Of a DNA stretch of 64,000 nt, positions 52,353-61,735 are shown piece by piece; position 1 is the first letter of the stretch; each line of letters begins with the position of its first letter. Below the pieces are notes generated by a model. That model was not told the DNA's origin, made no database searches, and saw only the letters and a program-made list of their open reading frames with translations. This DNA comes from Flagellimonas nanhaiensis (GTDB taxonomy: Bacteria > Bacteroidota > Bacteroidia > Flavobacteriales > Flavobacteriaceae), in the NCBI RefSeq assembly GCF_003382275.1, contig NZ_QTJX01000001.1:186001-250000 (forward strand). Direction: 5' to 3'. A program made the translations under genes and the position numbers.

Positions 52353-53116
52353 CTTTCGGTTTTTAAATGCCCATGGTGCTGTTCCCTTAGGCATGCCACG
52401 GCGGCTCCAATGATTCCTGCGTGGTTCATGAGCTCGGCTTTTACAACTTCGGTATCAACATCAATCAAATGGCTGAATTCTTTCCATTTTTTGGAAGTTC
52501 CCCCACCAACGATTATAAGGTCTGGAGAGACTATCAGTTCTACCAATCTTAAAAATTTGTTGAATCGTTTACCCCATTTTTCGTAACTGAGGCCTTCACG
52601 TTCTTTTGCCGAAGCAGCCGCCCATTGCTCTATCTTTCTGTATTTTTTGTAAGGAATCTGGCCTAGTTCAAAATTTGGTAATAAGATGCCATTGTAAAAA
52701 GCCCCACTACCTAGTCCGGTGCCGATGGTAACCATGATCACCAATCCTTTCTTTCCCTTTCCCACTCCATAGTTCATAGAGGCATATCCGGCAGCATCCG
52801 CATCGTTTAGAACCGTAAACTCTTGCCCAGTGGCCTCTGTAAACAGTTCATCAACATTTACACCAACCCAACTGGGATGTAGATTTCCTTCGGATAAGCA
52901 TATCCCTTTTTTGACAATAGAAGGAAAACCGCACCCAACAGGGCCTTTATAATTGAAATGGTCTACAATCTGTTTTACCACTTCTGCCATTTCATCAGGC
53001 TTTCTAGAAGCTGGGGTTGGTATGCGATGGCGTTCTGTCAACATTTCGCCTGTTTCGGCGTTCACAAGTGCACCTTTAATACCGGACCCGCCAATATCTA
53101 TGCCAAGTATTTCCAT
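52349..53116 (-). CDS. ppgK: Polyphosphate glucokinase (ROK family)
   Basis: 255 residues, the usual length. The ROK phosphate motif GIDIGGSGIKGALV (4-17) and IVMVTIGTGLGSGAFYNG are present, with the PpgK-type central segment PNFELGQIPYKKYRK and no zinc-cysteine motif of other ROK kinases. PpgK phosphorylates glucose using inorganic polyphosphate (and often ATP) in the cytoplasm. Confidence 0.88.
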   Translation of the reverse strand: MEILGIDIGGSGIKGALVNAETGEMLTERHRIPTPASRKPDEMAEVVKQIVDHFNYKGPVGCGFPSIVKKGICLSEGNLHPSWVGVNVDELFTEATGQEFTVLNDADAAGYASMNYGVGKGKKGLVIMVTIGTGLGSGAFYNGILLPNFELGQIPYKKYRKIEQWAAASAKEREGLSYEKWGKRFNKFLRLVELIVSPDLIIVGGGTSKKWKEFSHLIDVDTEVVKAELMNHAGIIGAAVACLREQHHGHLKTES

Positions 53117-53263
53117 AAAGGGAAAGTAATTTTAGTTTTGGCAAAGAAACAAAAAACTTTTGGCGGTCAAAGTGTTAGGGTGCAATCAATATCCACCAGT
53201 TGTCAACGGTCTCCTTTTGAGGTTCTGGACTTTGCGTATTGACAAACGCGTTGTTGGATTGTA

Positions 53264-53947
53264 TTAGATAGCTTTTTGTATTACCTCGAATACTTTGCTC
53301 CCATCACATTTGAGGGTTTTGTGAGGGTATTTTAAAATAAGTGCATAGTCATGTGTGGCCATTATTATGGTACGTCCATTCTGATTGATGTCCTGCAATA
53401 CTTTCATGACCTCCACACTGGTCTGCGGATCTAGATTTCCAGTAGGTTCATCAGCTAAGATGAGCTCAGGGTCGTTCAGTAAGGCCCTGGCAATGGCGAT
53501 GCGTTGTTGTTCACCTCCCGATAACTCATGGGGATATTTAAAACCTTTGGTTTTCATTCCCACTTTGTCCAATACTTCCTCAATTTTTGAGTCCATTTTA
53601 GAAGCATCGGTCCATCCAGTGGCTTTGAGCACAAACCTAAGGTTGTTGTTTATATTGCGATCTGGCAGTAATTTAAAATCTTGAAAAACAATACCCAGCT
53701 TTCTACGCAAAAAAGGGATGTCCTTTTCTTGTAATTCTTTAAGGTCAAAATCAACTACGCTTCCAGTTCCTTGTTTTAAGGGAAGATCTGCGTACAAAGT
53801 CTTCATAAAACTACTTTTCCCGCTTCCAGTTTTTCCTATTACGTAAACAAATTCTCCTTTTTTTACCTCAAGGTCAATATGGTTCAAGATTAGGTTTTCA
53901 TTTTGGAATACGGCTACATCCTGTAATTTTACAATTGTATCGGGCAT
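53264..53947 (-). CDS. ftsE: FtsE-type ABC transporter ATPase
   Basis: 227 residues: Walker A GKTGSGKS (39-46), Q-loop ([17 protein letters not shown]), signature [15 protein letters not shown], Walker [13 protein letters not shown] and H-loop ATHDYALI. Length and the motif [10 protein letters not shown] match FtsE, the partner of FtsX in septal peptidoglycan hydrolase activation. No ftsX lies next to it; in Bacteroidota the two are often separate. An unrelated LolD-like role cannot be ruled out. Confidence 0.8.
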   Translation of the reverse strand: MPDTIVKLQDVAVFQNENLILNHIDLEVKKGEFVYVIGKTGSGKSSFMKTLYADLPLKQGTGSVVDFDLKELQEKDIPFLRRKLGIVFQDFKLLPDRNINNNLRFVLKATGWTDASKMDSKIEEVLDKVGMKTKGFKYPHELSGGEQQRIAIARALLNDPELILADEPTGNLDPQTSVEVMKVLQDINQNGRTIIMATHDYALILKYPHKTLKCDGSKVFEVIQKAI

Positions 53948-54094
53948 AATATTACTTTGGAAAATAAAGGTACTAAGTTCTATAATTATAGCTCACATTC
54001 CATTGGCTAAATTCAAGTTGATTAGGAAATCGACATACTTTGGCCCGTATTTTGACGTTATGTTTACAGTCAATCGAGAACAGCGTAGAACACT

Positions 54095-57000
54095 ATGAAT
54101 CGAAAAAGCCTCCTTTTGTTTCCCATTTTCTTGGGAACTTTTTTCATACTTACAGCACAGGAAACCAAAGTATATTTTCATGAGGACAAAGAATTTCAAG
54201 AAGCTTTGGCCTTGTACAACAATCAGCAATATCAAGCTGCTCAAGCTATCTTTGAGAAAGTAAAAGCTACTTCCAAAAACTCCGAAACAGAGGCAAACAG
54301 TGCCTACTATGCGGCTAATGCCGCTATACGATTGAACCAACGCGGAGCGGATAAATTGATGGAAGACTTTGTGGAGCGCTATCCTACATCCACCAAACGC
54401 AATTCGGCTTTTTTGGACGTGGCCGATTATTATTTTGAAACCGGAAAGTATCCGTATGCCCTAAAATGGTACAAAAAAGTAGACGAATCTTCTATGTCCC
54501 ATGCGGATCAGGAACGGTTCAATTTCAATAATGGGTACGCTCTGTATGCTTCCAAAAGGCCCAAACAGGCTGAACGGTATTTGAGCAAAGTGAGCAATTC
54601 CCCAAAATATGGGTCGCAGGCCAAATATTATTTGGGATACATTGCCTATGAGCAGGATGATTATGATGAGGCAAGTGCCAGATTTGATCAAATCACCGAT
54701 CCTGAGCTTCTCAACGAGAAACTGTCATATTATCAAGCGGATTTAAATTTTAAACTGGGAAATTTTGAAGAGGCCATTGCTATGGCCGAAAAGCAATTGC
54801 CCAAATCTGATAGAAAGGAAAAGTCAGAGCTCAACAAAGTTATAGGGGAGAGTTATTTCAACCTTAAAAGATACAGTGAGGCCATTTCCTATCTGGAAAA
54901 ATACAGAGGTAAACGGGGTAAACTGAACAACACAGACTACTATTTATTAGGGTACAGCCATTATAAACAAGGAGATTATGAGGGCGCGATTCAACAGTTC
55001 AATAAAATAATAGGGGGAACCAACAGCGTTTCCCAGAATGCCTATTATCACTTGGCGGAGTGTTATTTAAAGTTGGATAAGAAGTCAGAGGCCTTAAATG
55101 CGTTCCGAAATGCATCGCAAATGGATTTTAGCGCGGATATCCAAAAAGATGCACTACTCAATTATGCCCGACTGAGCTATGAAATAGGAAATCCCTATGA
55201 GCCAGTACCCGAAGTAATGGCGGCCTATTTAGAAAAATATCCAAAGGATGAACACCAACAAGAAATACAGGAGCTTTTGGTGGATTCCTATATCACTTCA
55301 AAGAATTTTGAAGGAGCCATGCAGCTTTTGGAGGAAAACAAGGGCTATGCCAGCAAGGAGACCTATCAAAAAGTATCTTATTACCGAGGGGTGGAATTGT
55401 TTATTGATGGGGATTATGAACAAGCTTTAGAGCGATTTTCCAAATCACTAAAAAGTGCAGAAAATTCAAATTTTGAAGCTAAGGCACAGTATTGGAAAGC
55501 AGAATCTGAATATCGACTTAATCGTTTTGATGATGCCTTGATCAGTTTTAAGCGATTTAAAGGCTTACCAGGGGTGAATTCCATTCCAGAACATGAAGAA
55601 TTGGATTATAATCTGGGCTATTGCTATTTTAAACTCAAGGATTACAACAGTGCCATATCTCATTTCAAAACGGTGACAAATTCCAACTTGGTCGATTCTG
55701 AAAAACGTGGCGACGGGTATCTGCGATTGGCAGATAGTTACTTTGTAACCAGTAAATATCGTCAGGCCCAATCGGCTTATGAAGAAGCTTCAAAAATGAA
55801 TGGTCCGGAGCGGGATTATGCTGCATTTCAAAAAACCTTGTGCTCTGGGTTTTTGGGAAACAATTCTGCCAAAATTGATGGATTGAACCAATTTTTGACT
55901 CGCTATCCAAAATCAAGCCTAAGGGACGATGCTTATTTTGAACTCGGAAATACCTATGTTAAAACAGGACAGGAAAGTGTAGGCTTGCAAACTTATGATC
56001 AATTGATCTCTGAATATAGCCGAAGCAAGTTTGCCCCAAGGGCAATGCTAAGACAAGGTTTGGTACATTACAATGCCAGCCGAAACGATCAAGCTTTGGT
56101 CAAACTGAAACAGGTAGTACAAAAATACCCTAGCACCCAAGAGGCAAAACAAGCCGTAGCCACGGCTAAATTGATCTACGTAGATGAAGGTAGAGTGAGC
56201 GAATATGCAGCTTGGGCCAGAAATCTTGATTTTGTAGAGGTAACAGATGCCGAATTGGATAATGCCAGCTTTGAGGCTGCCGAGCGAAAATATGTGGAAG
56301 GAAAGTCTGATGCCGCGATTCGTGCCTATGAAGATTATTTAAAAGAATTCCCCAATGGCATTCATGCTTTGGATGTCAACTTCAATTTAGCCCAACTCTA
56401 TTATGCAAAAGGAGATAAGGAACAGGCACTGGCCAAATATCAGGTTGTGGCAAATAGCGGTAGTGGCGAATTCACGGAACAGGCACTGACACGGGTGTGC
56501 GAAATTTTTGTGGAAAAACAAGACTATCAAAATGCCATTCCGTACTTGGAGCGGTTGGAAAGTACTGCGGAAATTGTTCAGAACAGAACTTTTGCCCAAT
56601 CTAACCTCATGAAAGGGTATTACGGTCAAAAAGACTACAGAAAAACCATTGCCTACGCAGAAAAGGTGTTGAATGCTTCCAAGATTGACAATAGGATAAA
56701 AAGTGATGCCCAGATCATGATAGCACGGTCGGCCATAGCCACCAACGATGAAGTTTTGGCAGAAACGGCCTATAAAGAGGTCCAAAAAATTGCAACAGGG
56801 GAGTTGGCGGCTGAAGCATGGTATTATGATGCCTACTTCAAAAACAAGAACCAGGATTTTGAAGCTTCCAATACAGCAGTGCAAAAATTGGCAAAGGACT
56901 TTGCTCCCTACAAGGAATGGGGAGGTAAAGGGCTTGTGGTTATGGCAAAGAATTTTTACAGCTTGGGAGATGCCTTTCAGGCCACGTACATTTTGGAGAG

Positions 57001-57118
57001 TGTGATCAGCAATTTTTCAGAATACGAAGAAATTGTTGCAGAGGCAAAAGGAGAACTTTCTATGATCAAAGCCAAGGAAGCCCAGACCAATTCATCCGTT
57101 GACCCCAACGGAAACTAA
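54095..57118 (+). CDS. Large secreted TPR protein
   Basis: 1,007 residues with signal peptide MNRKSLLLFPIFLGTFFILT. The rest is more than 20 TPR-like helix pairs (e.g. AQYWKAESEYRLNRFDDALI, NLGYCYFKLKDYNSAISHFK, VNFNLAQLYYAKGDKEQALA). YfiO/BamD- and YbgF-like TPR repeats are recognisable, so a periplasmic scaffold role for outer-membrane or peptidoglycan proteins is likely. The following barrel gene begins 13 bases after its stop, so the two products probably act together. Confidence 0.8.
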   Translation: MNRKSLLLFPIFLGTFFILTAQETKVYFHEDKEFQEALALYNNQQYQAAQAIFEKVKATSKNSETEANSAYYAANAAIRLNQRGADKLMEDFVERYPTSTKRNSAFLDVADYYFETGKYPYALKWYKKVDESSMSHADQERFNFNNGYALYASKRPKQAERYLSKVSNSPKYGSQAKYYLGYIAYEQDDYDEASARFDQITDPELLNEKLSYYQADLNFKLGNFEEAIAMAEKQLPKSDRKEKSELNKVIGESYFNLKRYSEAISYLEKYRGKRGKLNNTDYYLLGYSHYKQGDYEGAIQQFNKIIGGTNSVSQNAYYHLAECYLKLDKKSEALNAFRNASQMDFSADIQKDALLNYARLSYEIGNPYEPVPEVMAAYLEKYPKDEHQQEIQELLVDSYITSKNFEGAMQLLEENKGYASKETYQKVSYYRGVELFIDGDYEQALERFSKSLKSAENSNFEAKAQYWKAESEYRLNRFDDALISFKRFKGLPGVNSIPEHEELDYNLGYCYFKLKDYNSAISHFKTVTNSNLVDSEKRGDGYLRLADSYFVTSKYRQAQSAYEEASKMNGPERDYAAFQKTLCSGFLGNNSAKIDGLNQFLTRYPKSSLRDDAYFELGNTYVKTGQESVGLQTYDQLISEYSRSKFAPRAMLRQGLVHYNASRNDQALVKLKQVVQKYPSTQEAKQAVATAKLIYVDEGRVSEYAAWARNLDFVEVTDAELDNASFEAAERKYVEGKSDAAIRAYEDYLKEFPNGIHALDVNFNLAQLYYAKGDKEQALAKYQVVANSGSGEFTEQALTRVCEIFVEKQDYQNAIPYLERLESTAEIVQNRTFAQSNLMKGYYGQKDYRKTIAYAEKVLNASKIDNRIKSDAQIMIARSAIATNDEVLAETAYKEVQKIATGELAAEAWYYDAYFKNKNQDFEASNTAVQKLAKDFAPYKEWGGKGLVVMAKNFYSLGDAFQATYILESVISNFSEYEEIVAEAKGELSMIKAKEAQTNSSVDPNGN

Positions 57119-57131
57119 ATCTACACGCGGT

Positions 57132-58883
57132 ATGCAAAAGAACATCTATATAGTATCACTAGTATTTTTGAGCCTTTTGGGAACAGCAGTTGCCCAAGAA
57201 ACCGATGACATAGGTACTGAAACGGTTACGGTTGTGAAACCGTATTCCCCAACTGTTTCAGATGCCTTTAAGGTGAAGTCTGCCCCAAATCTCAATGATT
57301 CTATTGTGCTTCAAAAAAAAGAAATTAACTACAGCATATTTTCAGTGCCCGTAGCTTCTACATTTACTCCGGCAAAAGGAAAAGCCTCCAGGGTTAAAAA
57401 AACGCCGCCCCCTACATTGTACAATTCCTATGCTTCGGTAGGATTGGGCAATTATAACAACGCCTTGGTAGATGTATATACAAGCAGGGAATTTAATAGA
57501 GGAGAGGATTTGTTGGATTTTGGATTGAGTCACCATTCTTCCCGCGGAGATATTGATTCGACACCGTTGGATACCGATTTTTACAATACCCAATTGGATG
57601 TCTCCTATGCGAAGAAGGATAGAGATATGGATTGGGGAGCCAGTGTTGGATTGCAGCATCAGCTGTACAATTGGTACGGAATTGAAAACGGAGCTTTTGA
57701 TGAAATCACCATTGCCGGCATGGACGAGCAGCAAAACTATTTCAATGCAGAGGCCAAAGCCCATATAAATATGGAAGATTCCTTTTTTAAGAAAGGGACT
57801 GTTTTGTTGAGACGTTTTTGGGATGCCACCGAATCAGGAGAAAATCGGGTAGTGATCAATCCAACCATTGAATTGCCCATTACAGAGGAGTTGGTCACCA
57901 TTGGGGCCAAAATGGATTTTGTGAACGGAAACTTCAAGAATACATCGCTTAACAATACAGTAAACGATGGGGAGATAAATTACAGTCAATTTCAGGTAGG
58001 GGTGACTCCAAGTCTTTTGGTACTTCGTGATGACTTGAGATTGAATCTTGGAGCTAGCTTTGTTTATGGATTGGATACCGAAAACAGCGACAGCAATTTT
58101 TATATCTATCCAGCAGTAACCGCATCTTATCGTTTGTTGGACGAAAATGTTATTGCCTATGGAGGAATTGAAGGTCAACTAAAGCAAAATTCGTATCACG
58201 GTTTTGTAAATGAAAATCCGTACGTTTCCCCAACGCTCACCATTCAGCCTACCGATCAGCAATATGAAGGCTATTTGGGATTAAAAGGGCAATTGCTTTC
58301 CAATGTAGGGTATAACATCAAAGGATCCTATACAGCGGAAAACAGAAGACCATTGTTCTTTTTGAATCCACAAAACCTGTTTAGGGATGACGAAAAGAGC
58401 TACTTCTATGGAAATTCTTTCCAAGTTTTCTACGATGATGTAAAGACCCTGGGCATTTTTGGGGAGATCAATGTTGATGTCAACCGAAACTTTTCACTGG
58501 GAATCAATGCCGAGTTTTACGATTATGATACCGAGACCGATAATCCTGCCTGGAATTTACCTTCAATAAAAGGATCTGTGTTCATGGATTACCAGATTAA
58601 CAAGCAATGGTATTTAGGGGCCAATTTGTTTTATGTTGGAGAACGGGACGATTTAGTAGCGCAAGTGGTCCAAAATGCTTTACCATCCGAATTTCCTTCA
58701 ACCATTGTTACCTTGGATAGTTTTTTTGATGCCAATGCGCATATTGGTTATCGATTCAATGAACAACTTTCTGTTTTTGTAAAAGCATCCAATATTGCCA
58801 ATAACGATTATCAACGATGGGCCAATTTTAGGGTACAAGGATTTCAGGCTCTAGCAGGGGTTTCCTACAAGTTTGATTTTTAG
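57132..58883 (+). CDS. Plug-less outer-membrane beta-barrel protein
   Basis: 583 residues from the ATG at 57,132; a TTG at 57,099 is in frame but inside the TPR gene, and the ATG begins the signal peptide MQKNIYIVSLVFLSLLGTAV. After cleavage, residues about 20-40 (ETDDIGTETVTVVKPYSPTV) resemble a TonB-box region, but no plug domain follows. The barrel (about 100-583) has strands such as YNSYASVGLGNYNNALVDVY and ends FQALAGVSYKFDF. A channel or assembly partner of the TPR protein is inferred. Confidence 0.7.
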   Translation: MQKNIYIVSLVFLSLLGTAVAQETDDIGTETVTVVKPYSPTVSDAFKVKSAPNLNDSIVLQKKEINYSIFSVPVASTFTPAKGKASRVKKTPPPTLYNSYASVGLGNYNNALVDVYTSREFNRGEDLLDFGLSHHSSRGDIDSTPLDTDFYNTQLDVSYAKKDRDMDWGASVGLQHQLYNWYGIENGAFDEITIAGMDEQQNYFNAEAKAHINMEDSFFKKGTVLLRRFWDATESGENRVVINPTIELPITEELVTIGAKMDFVNGNFKNTSLNNTVNDGEINYSQFQVGVTPSLLVLRDDLRLNLGASFVYGLDTENSDSNFYIYPAVTASYRLLDENVIAYGGIEGQLKQNSYHGFVNENPYVSPTLTIQPTDQQYEGYLGLKGQLLSNVGYNIKGSYTAENRRPLFFLNPQNLFRDDEKSYFYGNSFQVFYDDVKTLGIFGEINVDVNRNFSLGINAEFYDYDTETDNPAWNLPSIKGSVFMDYQINKQWYLGANLFYVGERDDLVAQVVQNALPSEFPSTIVTLDSFFDANAHIGYRFNEQLSVFVKASNIANNDYQRWANFRVQGFQALAGVSYKFDF

Positions 58884-59014
58884 GCGATTCAAGCCAAATT
58901 GCGTCTATCTTTCCATTGATGTGATTTTCAGCTACTTGGGCAATAAAGAGGTCATTTATTCGTTTTTTTGACTACCAACCTCAATAACCTAGGGGTTCCG
59001 AAGACTGTAAAGTT

Positions 59015-60106
59015 ATGCGGAAACGATGCTATGACATATTGACCCTTTCCTTTTTCATGGTGCTCTGTACTACGGTTCTATCGCAGAATTTAGTGCATAA
59101 CGGGAGCTTTGAAGACTTTGTGGAGTGTCCCATAAAAATGAGCAACCTAAACAGGGATGCCGAATATTGGAATGCCCCCACTTTGGGTACTACAGACTAT
59201 TTTAACGAATGTAGCCGGACAAAGCTGGGAATCCCCATGAACTTTAAGGGCAAACAAGAAGCTTTTGAAGGTAGTGCTTATGCAGGACTCTATCTATTTG
59301 CCCCTAAAGATTACAGGGAATACATTCAAGTAGCATTGACCGAGACCTTACAAAAAGGACATAGGTATCAATTATCCCTTTCCCTTAGCTTGGCCGAGAA
59401 ATCTGATGGGGCGGTAATGGACATGGGAGCGGTTTTTTCAGAAAAACCTTTGACCGTTCATACAAAAAGGCAACTTTCTAACTCGGCGCTGGCATCAAAG
59501 AATATAAAAGCGACCCATGCCAAACAGTTTACTTCAAGTGGTTTTTATGATGACAAAAAGGAGTGGATGCAGATTAGCTTGGAAATTGTGGCCAAAGGTT
59601 TTGAAAACCACCTGATACTTGGAAATTTTAAAAGCAACGGCGGTACCAACTATCTAAACTATAAAGAGGCCTCCGGAAAAACCGAAGGTTATTCATACTA
59701 CTATATTGATGATGTTTCCCTTAACTACATTGGGCCAGATTACCAACCCAATGAGGTTTATGTGCTGGACCACGTCAATTTTAACTTTGATCGTTTCGAT
59801 TTGCAACCTAAGGCTAAACAAAGCCTAAAGGATGTTTACAGTTATCTTAAGAAAAATCCGGACTTAAAAGTTTCCATAAGCGGCCATACAGATGACCTGG
59901 GTTCTGATGAATACAATGATGTATTGTCAAGACAAAGGGCCAGTACCGTTGCAAAATACTTGATTGCATTGGGGTTGGATAGACAACGTATAGAATCCAA
60001 AGGCTATGGCAACAAGATTCCTGTGGATAGCGCCCTTACCGATAAGGCCAGAAGAAAAAATAGAAGGGTAGAATTTGTGATGACCAAGTTTGAGGATGAT
60101 AATTAA
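59015..60106 (+). CDS. OmpA-family protein with N-terminal carbohydrate-binding-like domain
   Basis: 363 residues: signal peptide, a beta-sandwich-like domain of about 210 residues (LVHNGSFEDFVECPIKMSNL, SYYYIDDVSLNYIG) and an OmpA/MotB domain (about 250-360, NFNFDRFDLQPKAKQSLKDV, ISGHTDDLGSDEYNDVLSRQ, RAS). The conserved Asp and Arg for peptidoglycan binding are present. The N-terminal module is common in Bacteroidota OmpA proteins. It anchors a surface or periplasmic domain to the cell wall. A closely similar gene follows at 60,603. Confidence 0.9.
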   Translation: MRKRCYDILTLSFFMVLCTTVLSQNLVHNGSFEDFVECPIKMSNLNRDAEYWNAPTLGTTDYFNECSRTKLGIPMNFKGKQEAFEGSAYAGLYLFAPKDYREYIQVALTETLQKGHRYQLSLSLSLAEKSDGAVMDMGAVFSEKPLTVHTKRQLSNSALASKNIKATHAKQFTSSGFYDDKKEWMQISLEIVAKGFENHLILGNFKSNGGTNYLNYKEASGKTEGYSYYYIDDVSLNYIGPDYQPNEVYVLDHVNFNFDRFDLQPKAKQSLKDVYSYLKKNPDLKVSISGHTDDLGSDEYNDVLSRQRASTVAKYLIALGLDRQRIESKGYGNKIPVDSALTDKARRKNRRVEFVMTKFEDDN

Positions 60107-60116
60107 AGGTGAAAAG

Positions 60117-60440
60117 CTATTTTCCCTCCAACATCTTTCTCATTTCTTCATTGTATTCCAGTACGATCTCCCCAGAACTACCACCACTTAAAACAAAGAA
60201 AGACTCCGTTTTGTAACCTTTGGAGCTGATTTTTATTTTCCAGTGAAAATCTTTTTCACTTTCCAGGGTGAAAGCGCCATCAAAATCTGTGTATGCGATA
60301 TCCTTGGTATCATCGATTTCAACCGTAGCGAAATAAATTGGGAGCCCCAATTCATCAATAATTTTTCCCGTAACGGTATTTTGGCCAATTCCAAAAAATG
60401 GGAATAAGAATAGTATCAGCACAATGGTTACTATGCGCAT
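60117..60440 (-). CDS. Small secreted carboxypeptidase-regulatory-like domain protein
   Basis: 107 residues: signal peptide (MRIVTIVLILFLFPFFGIGQ) and one regulatory-like beta sandwich (about 21-95, NTVTGKIIDELGLPIYFATV, AYTDFDGAFTLES, WKIKISSKGYKTESFFVLSG) like the N-terminal domain of TonB receptors, here alone. It ends EEMRKMLEGK. It lies between the twin OmpA genes on the opposite strand. Role unknown; it may act as a binding subunit. Confidence 0.8.
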   Translation of the reverse strand: MRIVTIVLILFLFPFFGIGQNTVTGKIIDELGLPIYFATVEIDDTKDIAYTDFDGAFTLESEKDFHWKIKISSKGYKTESFFVLSGGSSGEIVLEYNEEMRKMLEGK

Positions 60441-60602
60441 TACAATAAGATTTGGACTTTAGTAACGCTTTTTATCAAAATTTAGTGTGAAAAATGAGGA
60501 CAAAATGCAGAAAATAGTGATTGTAAAAACCAGTAGCAGAGCAATATAAAAGAAAAACATGCGTTTTTAAGCTTGCACGGGAACCTAGTAAACAAAGTTA
60601 AA

Positions 60603-61685
60603 ATGGGTTACCGTACATTATCTTTTTTCAGTATTAGTTTGTTGGTGTGCACAGCACTTTCCTCACAAAACTTGATTTTAAATCCAGGATTCGAAATCAA
60701 TGACCAATGCCCATCCAGAATTGTAAATATGGATGTGCTGCTCCAAGATGTTTCTTTGCCAACATCCAGCTCAGGAGATTACTTTCATCAATGTGGTTCA
60801 GAGGATTTTAGTATCCCGGAGAATTTCAAGGGAAGTCAAAAGAGCGCCGAAGGTTCCGGTTACGTAGGACTCTATTTTTATGCGTTGAACGATTATCGGG
60901 AGTATGTTCAATTAAACACGGCCAAAAAACTACGTGAAAAGCATCCTTATAAAGTATCATTACAGGTGAGCCTGGCGGAAACTTCCAAAATGGCACTGAA
61001 AACCATGTCAATTATAATGACAAATAAAAAGGTAAAGGTACCTAACAGCTCGGTTCTTACCCATTCTAAATTGGACTTACAAGAGGATGTTGAATTTCAT
61101 GAAATAGCATTGAAGGCGGATAAGTCCATGGCGGAGAAAGAAGGTTGGGTTACATTGACAGCTGAATTTGATGCCAAAGGCTTTGAAAACCATATCATAT
61201 TCGGAAACTTTCAGACCAATGATAATACTACGTTGTTAAAGTCTGAAAAACTCCCCTCATCCAGCGATTTCTCGTACTACTATCTGGACAATTTTGTTCT
61301 CGAGGAATTACCTAGGGTAAACTATGAAGAGGATAAGATCTACGTGTTGGAGAATAATCCTTTTGAACCAAAAGGCTATGAACTTGACGCCAAAGCAAGG
61401 AAGGATATTCAAAAAATCTTCAAGTATCTTAAAGAAAATGCCGAGGTACAGATGAAAATTACTGGGCATTCGGATAATATTGGCACTCCAGAATATCACA
61501 AGTTTATTTCCTCACTAAGGGCTAGGGCCGTTGCTCTTCACTTAAAAAAGTTGGGTATTGATGATAATCGCATTGTCTGGGAAGGTGTTGGGGATACCAA
61601 GCCACTGCGCAATGGAAAAATAAAGGCCAAAGACTTTGAGAACGGTCGTATAGAGTTTGTGATGACCAAGTTTGATGATCAATGA
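60603..61685 (+). CDS. OmpA-family protein, paralogue of the 59,015 gene
   Basis: 361 residues from the ATG at 60,603 (an upstream ATG at 60,573 adds ten residues before the signal peptide). It has the same layout as its neighbour: signal peptide MGYRTLSFFSISLLVCTALS, a beta-sandwich-like domain (LILNPGFEINDQCPSRIVNM) and an OmpA domain (MKITGHSDNIGTPEYHKFIS, SLRARAVALHLKKLG). The Asp and Arg ligands remain but the usual NxxLSxxRA is HKFISSLRA. The two copies likely arose by duplication; the 128-base gap to the small minus-strand gene shows no terminator that I can see. Confidence 0.87.
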   Translation: MGYRTLSFFSISLLVCTALSSQNLILNPGFEINDQCPSRIVNMDVLLQDVSLPTSSSGDYFHQCGSEDFSIPENFKGSQKSAEGSGYVGLYFYALNDYREYVQLNTAKKLREKHPYKVSLQVSLAETSKMALKTMSIIMTNKKVKVPNSSVLTHSKLDLQEDVEFHEIALKADKSMAEKEGWVTLTAEFDAKGFENHIIFGNFQTNDNTTLLKSEKLPSSSDFSYYYLDNFVLEELPRVNYEEDKIYVLENNPFEPKGYELDAKARKDIQKIFKYLKENAEVQMKITGHSDNIGTPEYHKFISSLRARAVALHLKKLGIDDNRIVWEGVGDTKPLRNGKIKAKDFENGRIEFVMTKFDDQ

Positions 61686-61688
61686 TTC

Positions 61689-61718
61689 TTTGACTTTCAT
61701 TTGCATTTTCTATTTTTG
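61689..61718 (+). promoter_or_regulatory. Candidate Bacteroidota promoter of the amidohydrolase gene
   Basis: TTTG (61,689-61,692), 18 bases, then TATTTTTG (61,711-61,718), an exact TANNTTTG. It lies 17 bases before the ATG. Confidence 0.6.
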
Positions 61719-61735
61719 GAGGAAACCACTTCGTA

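Noticed and set aside
53993..54340. 115-residue minus-strand frame before the TPR gene
   Set aside because: It overlaps the signal peptide of the strongly supported TPR gene and shows no coding features.
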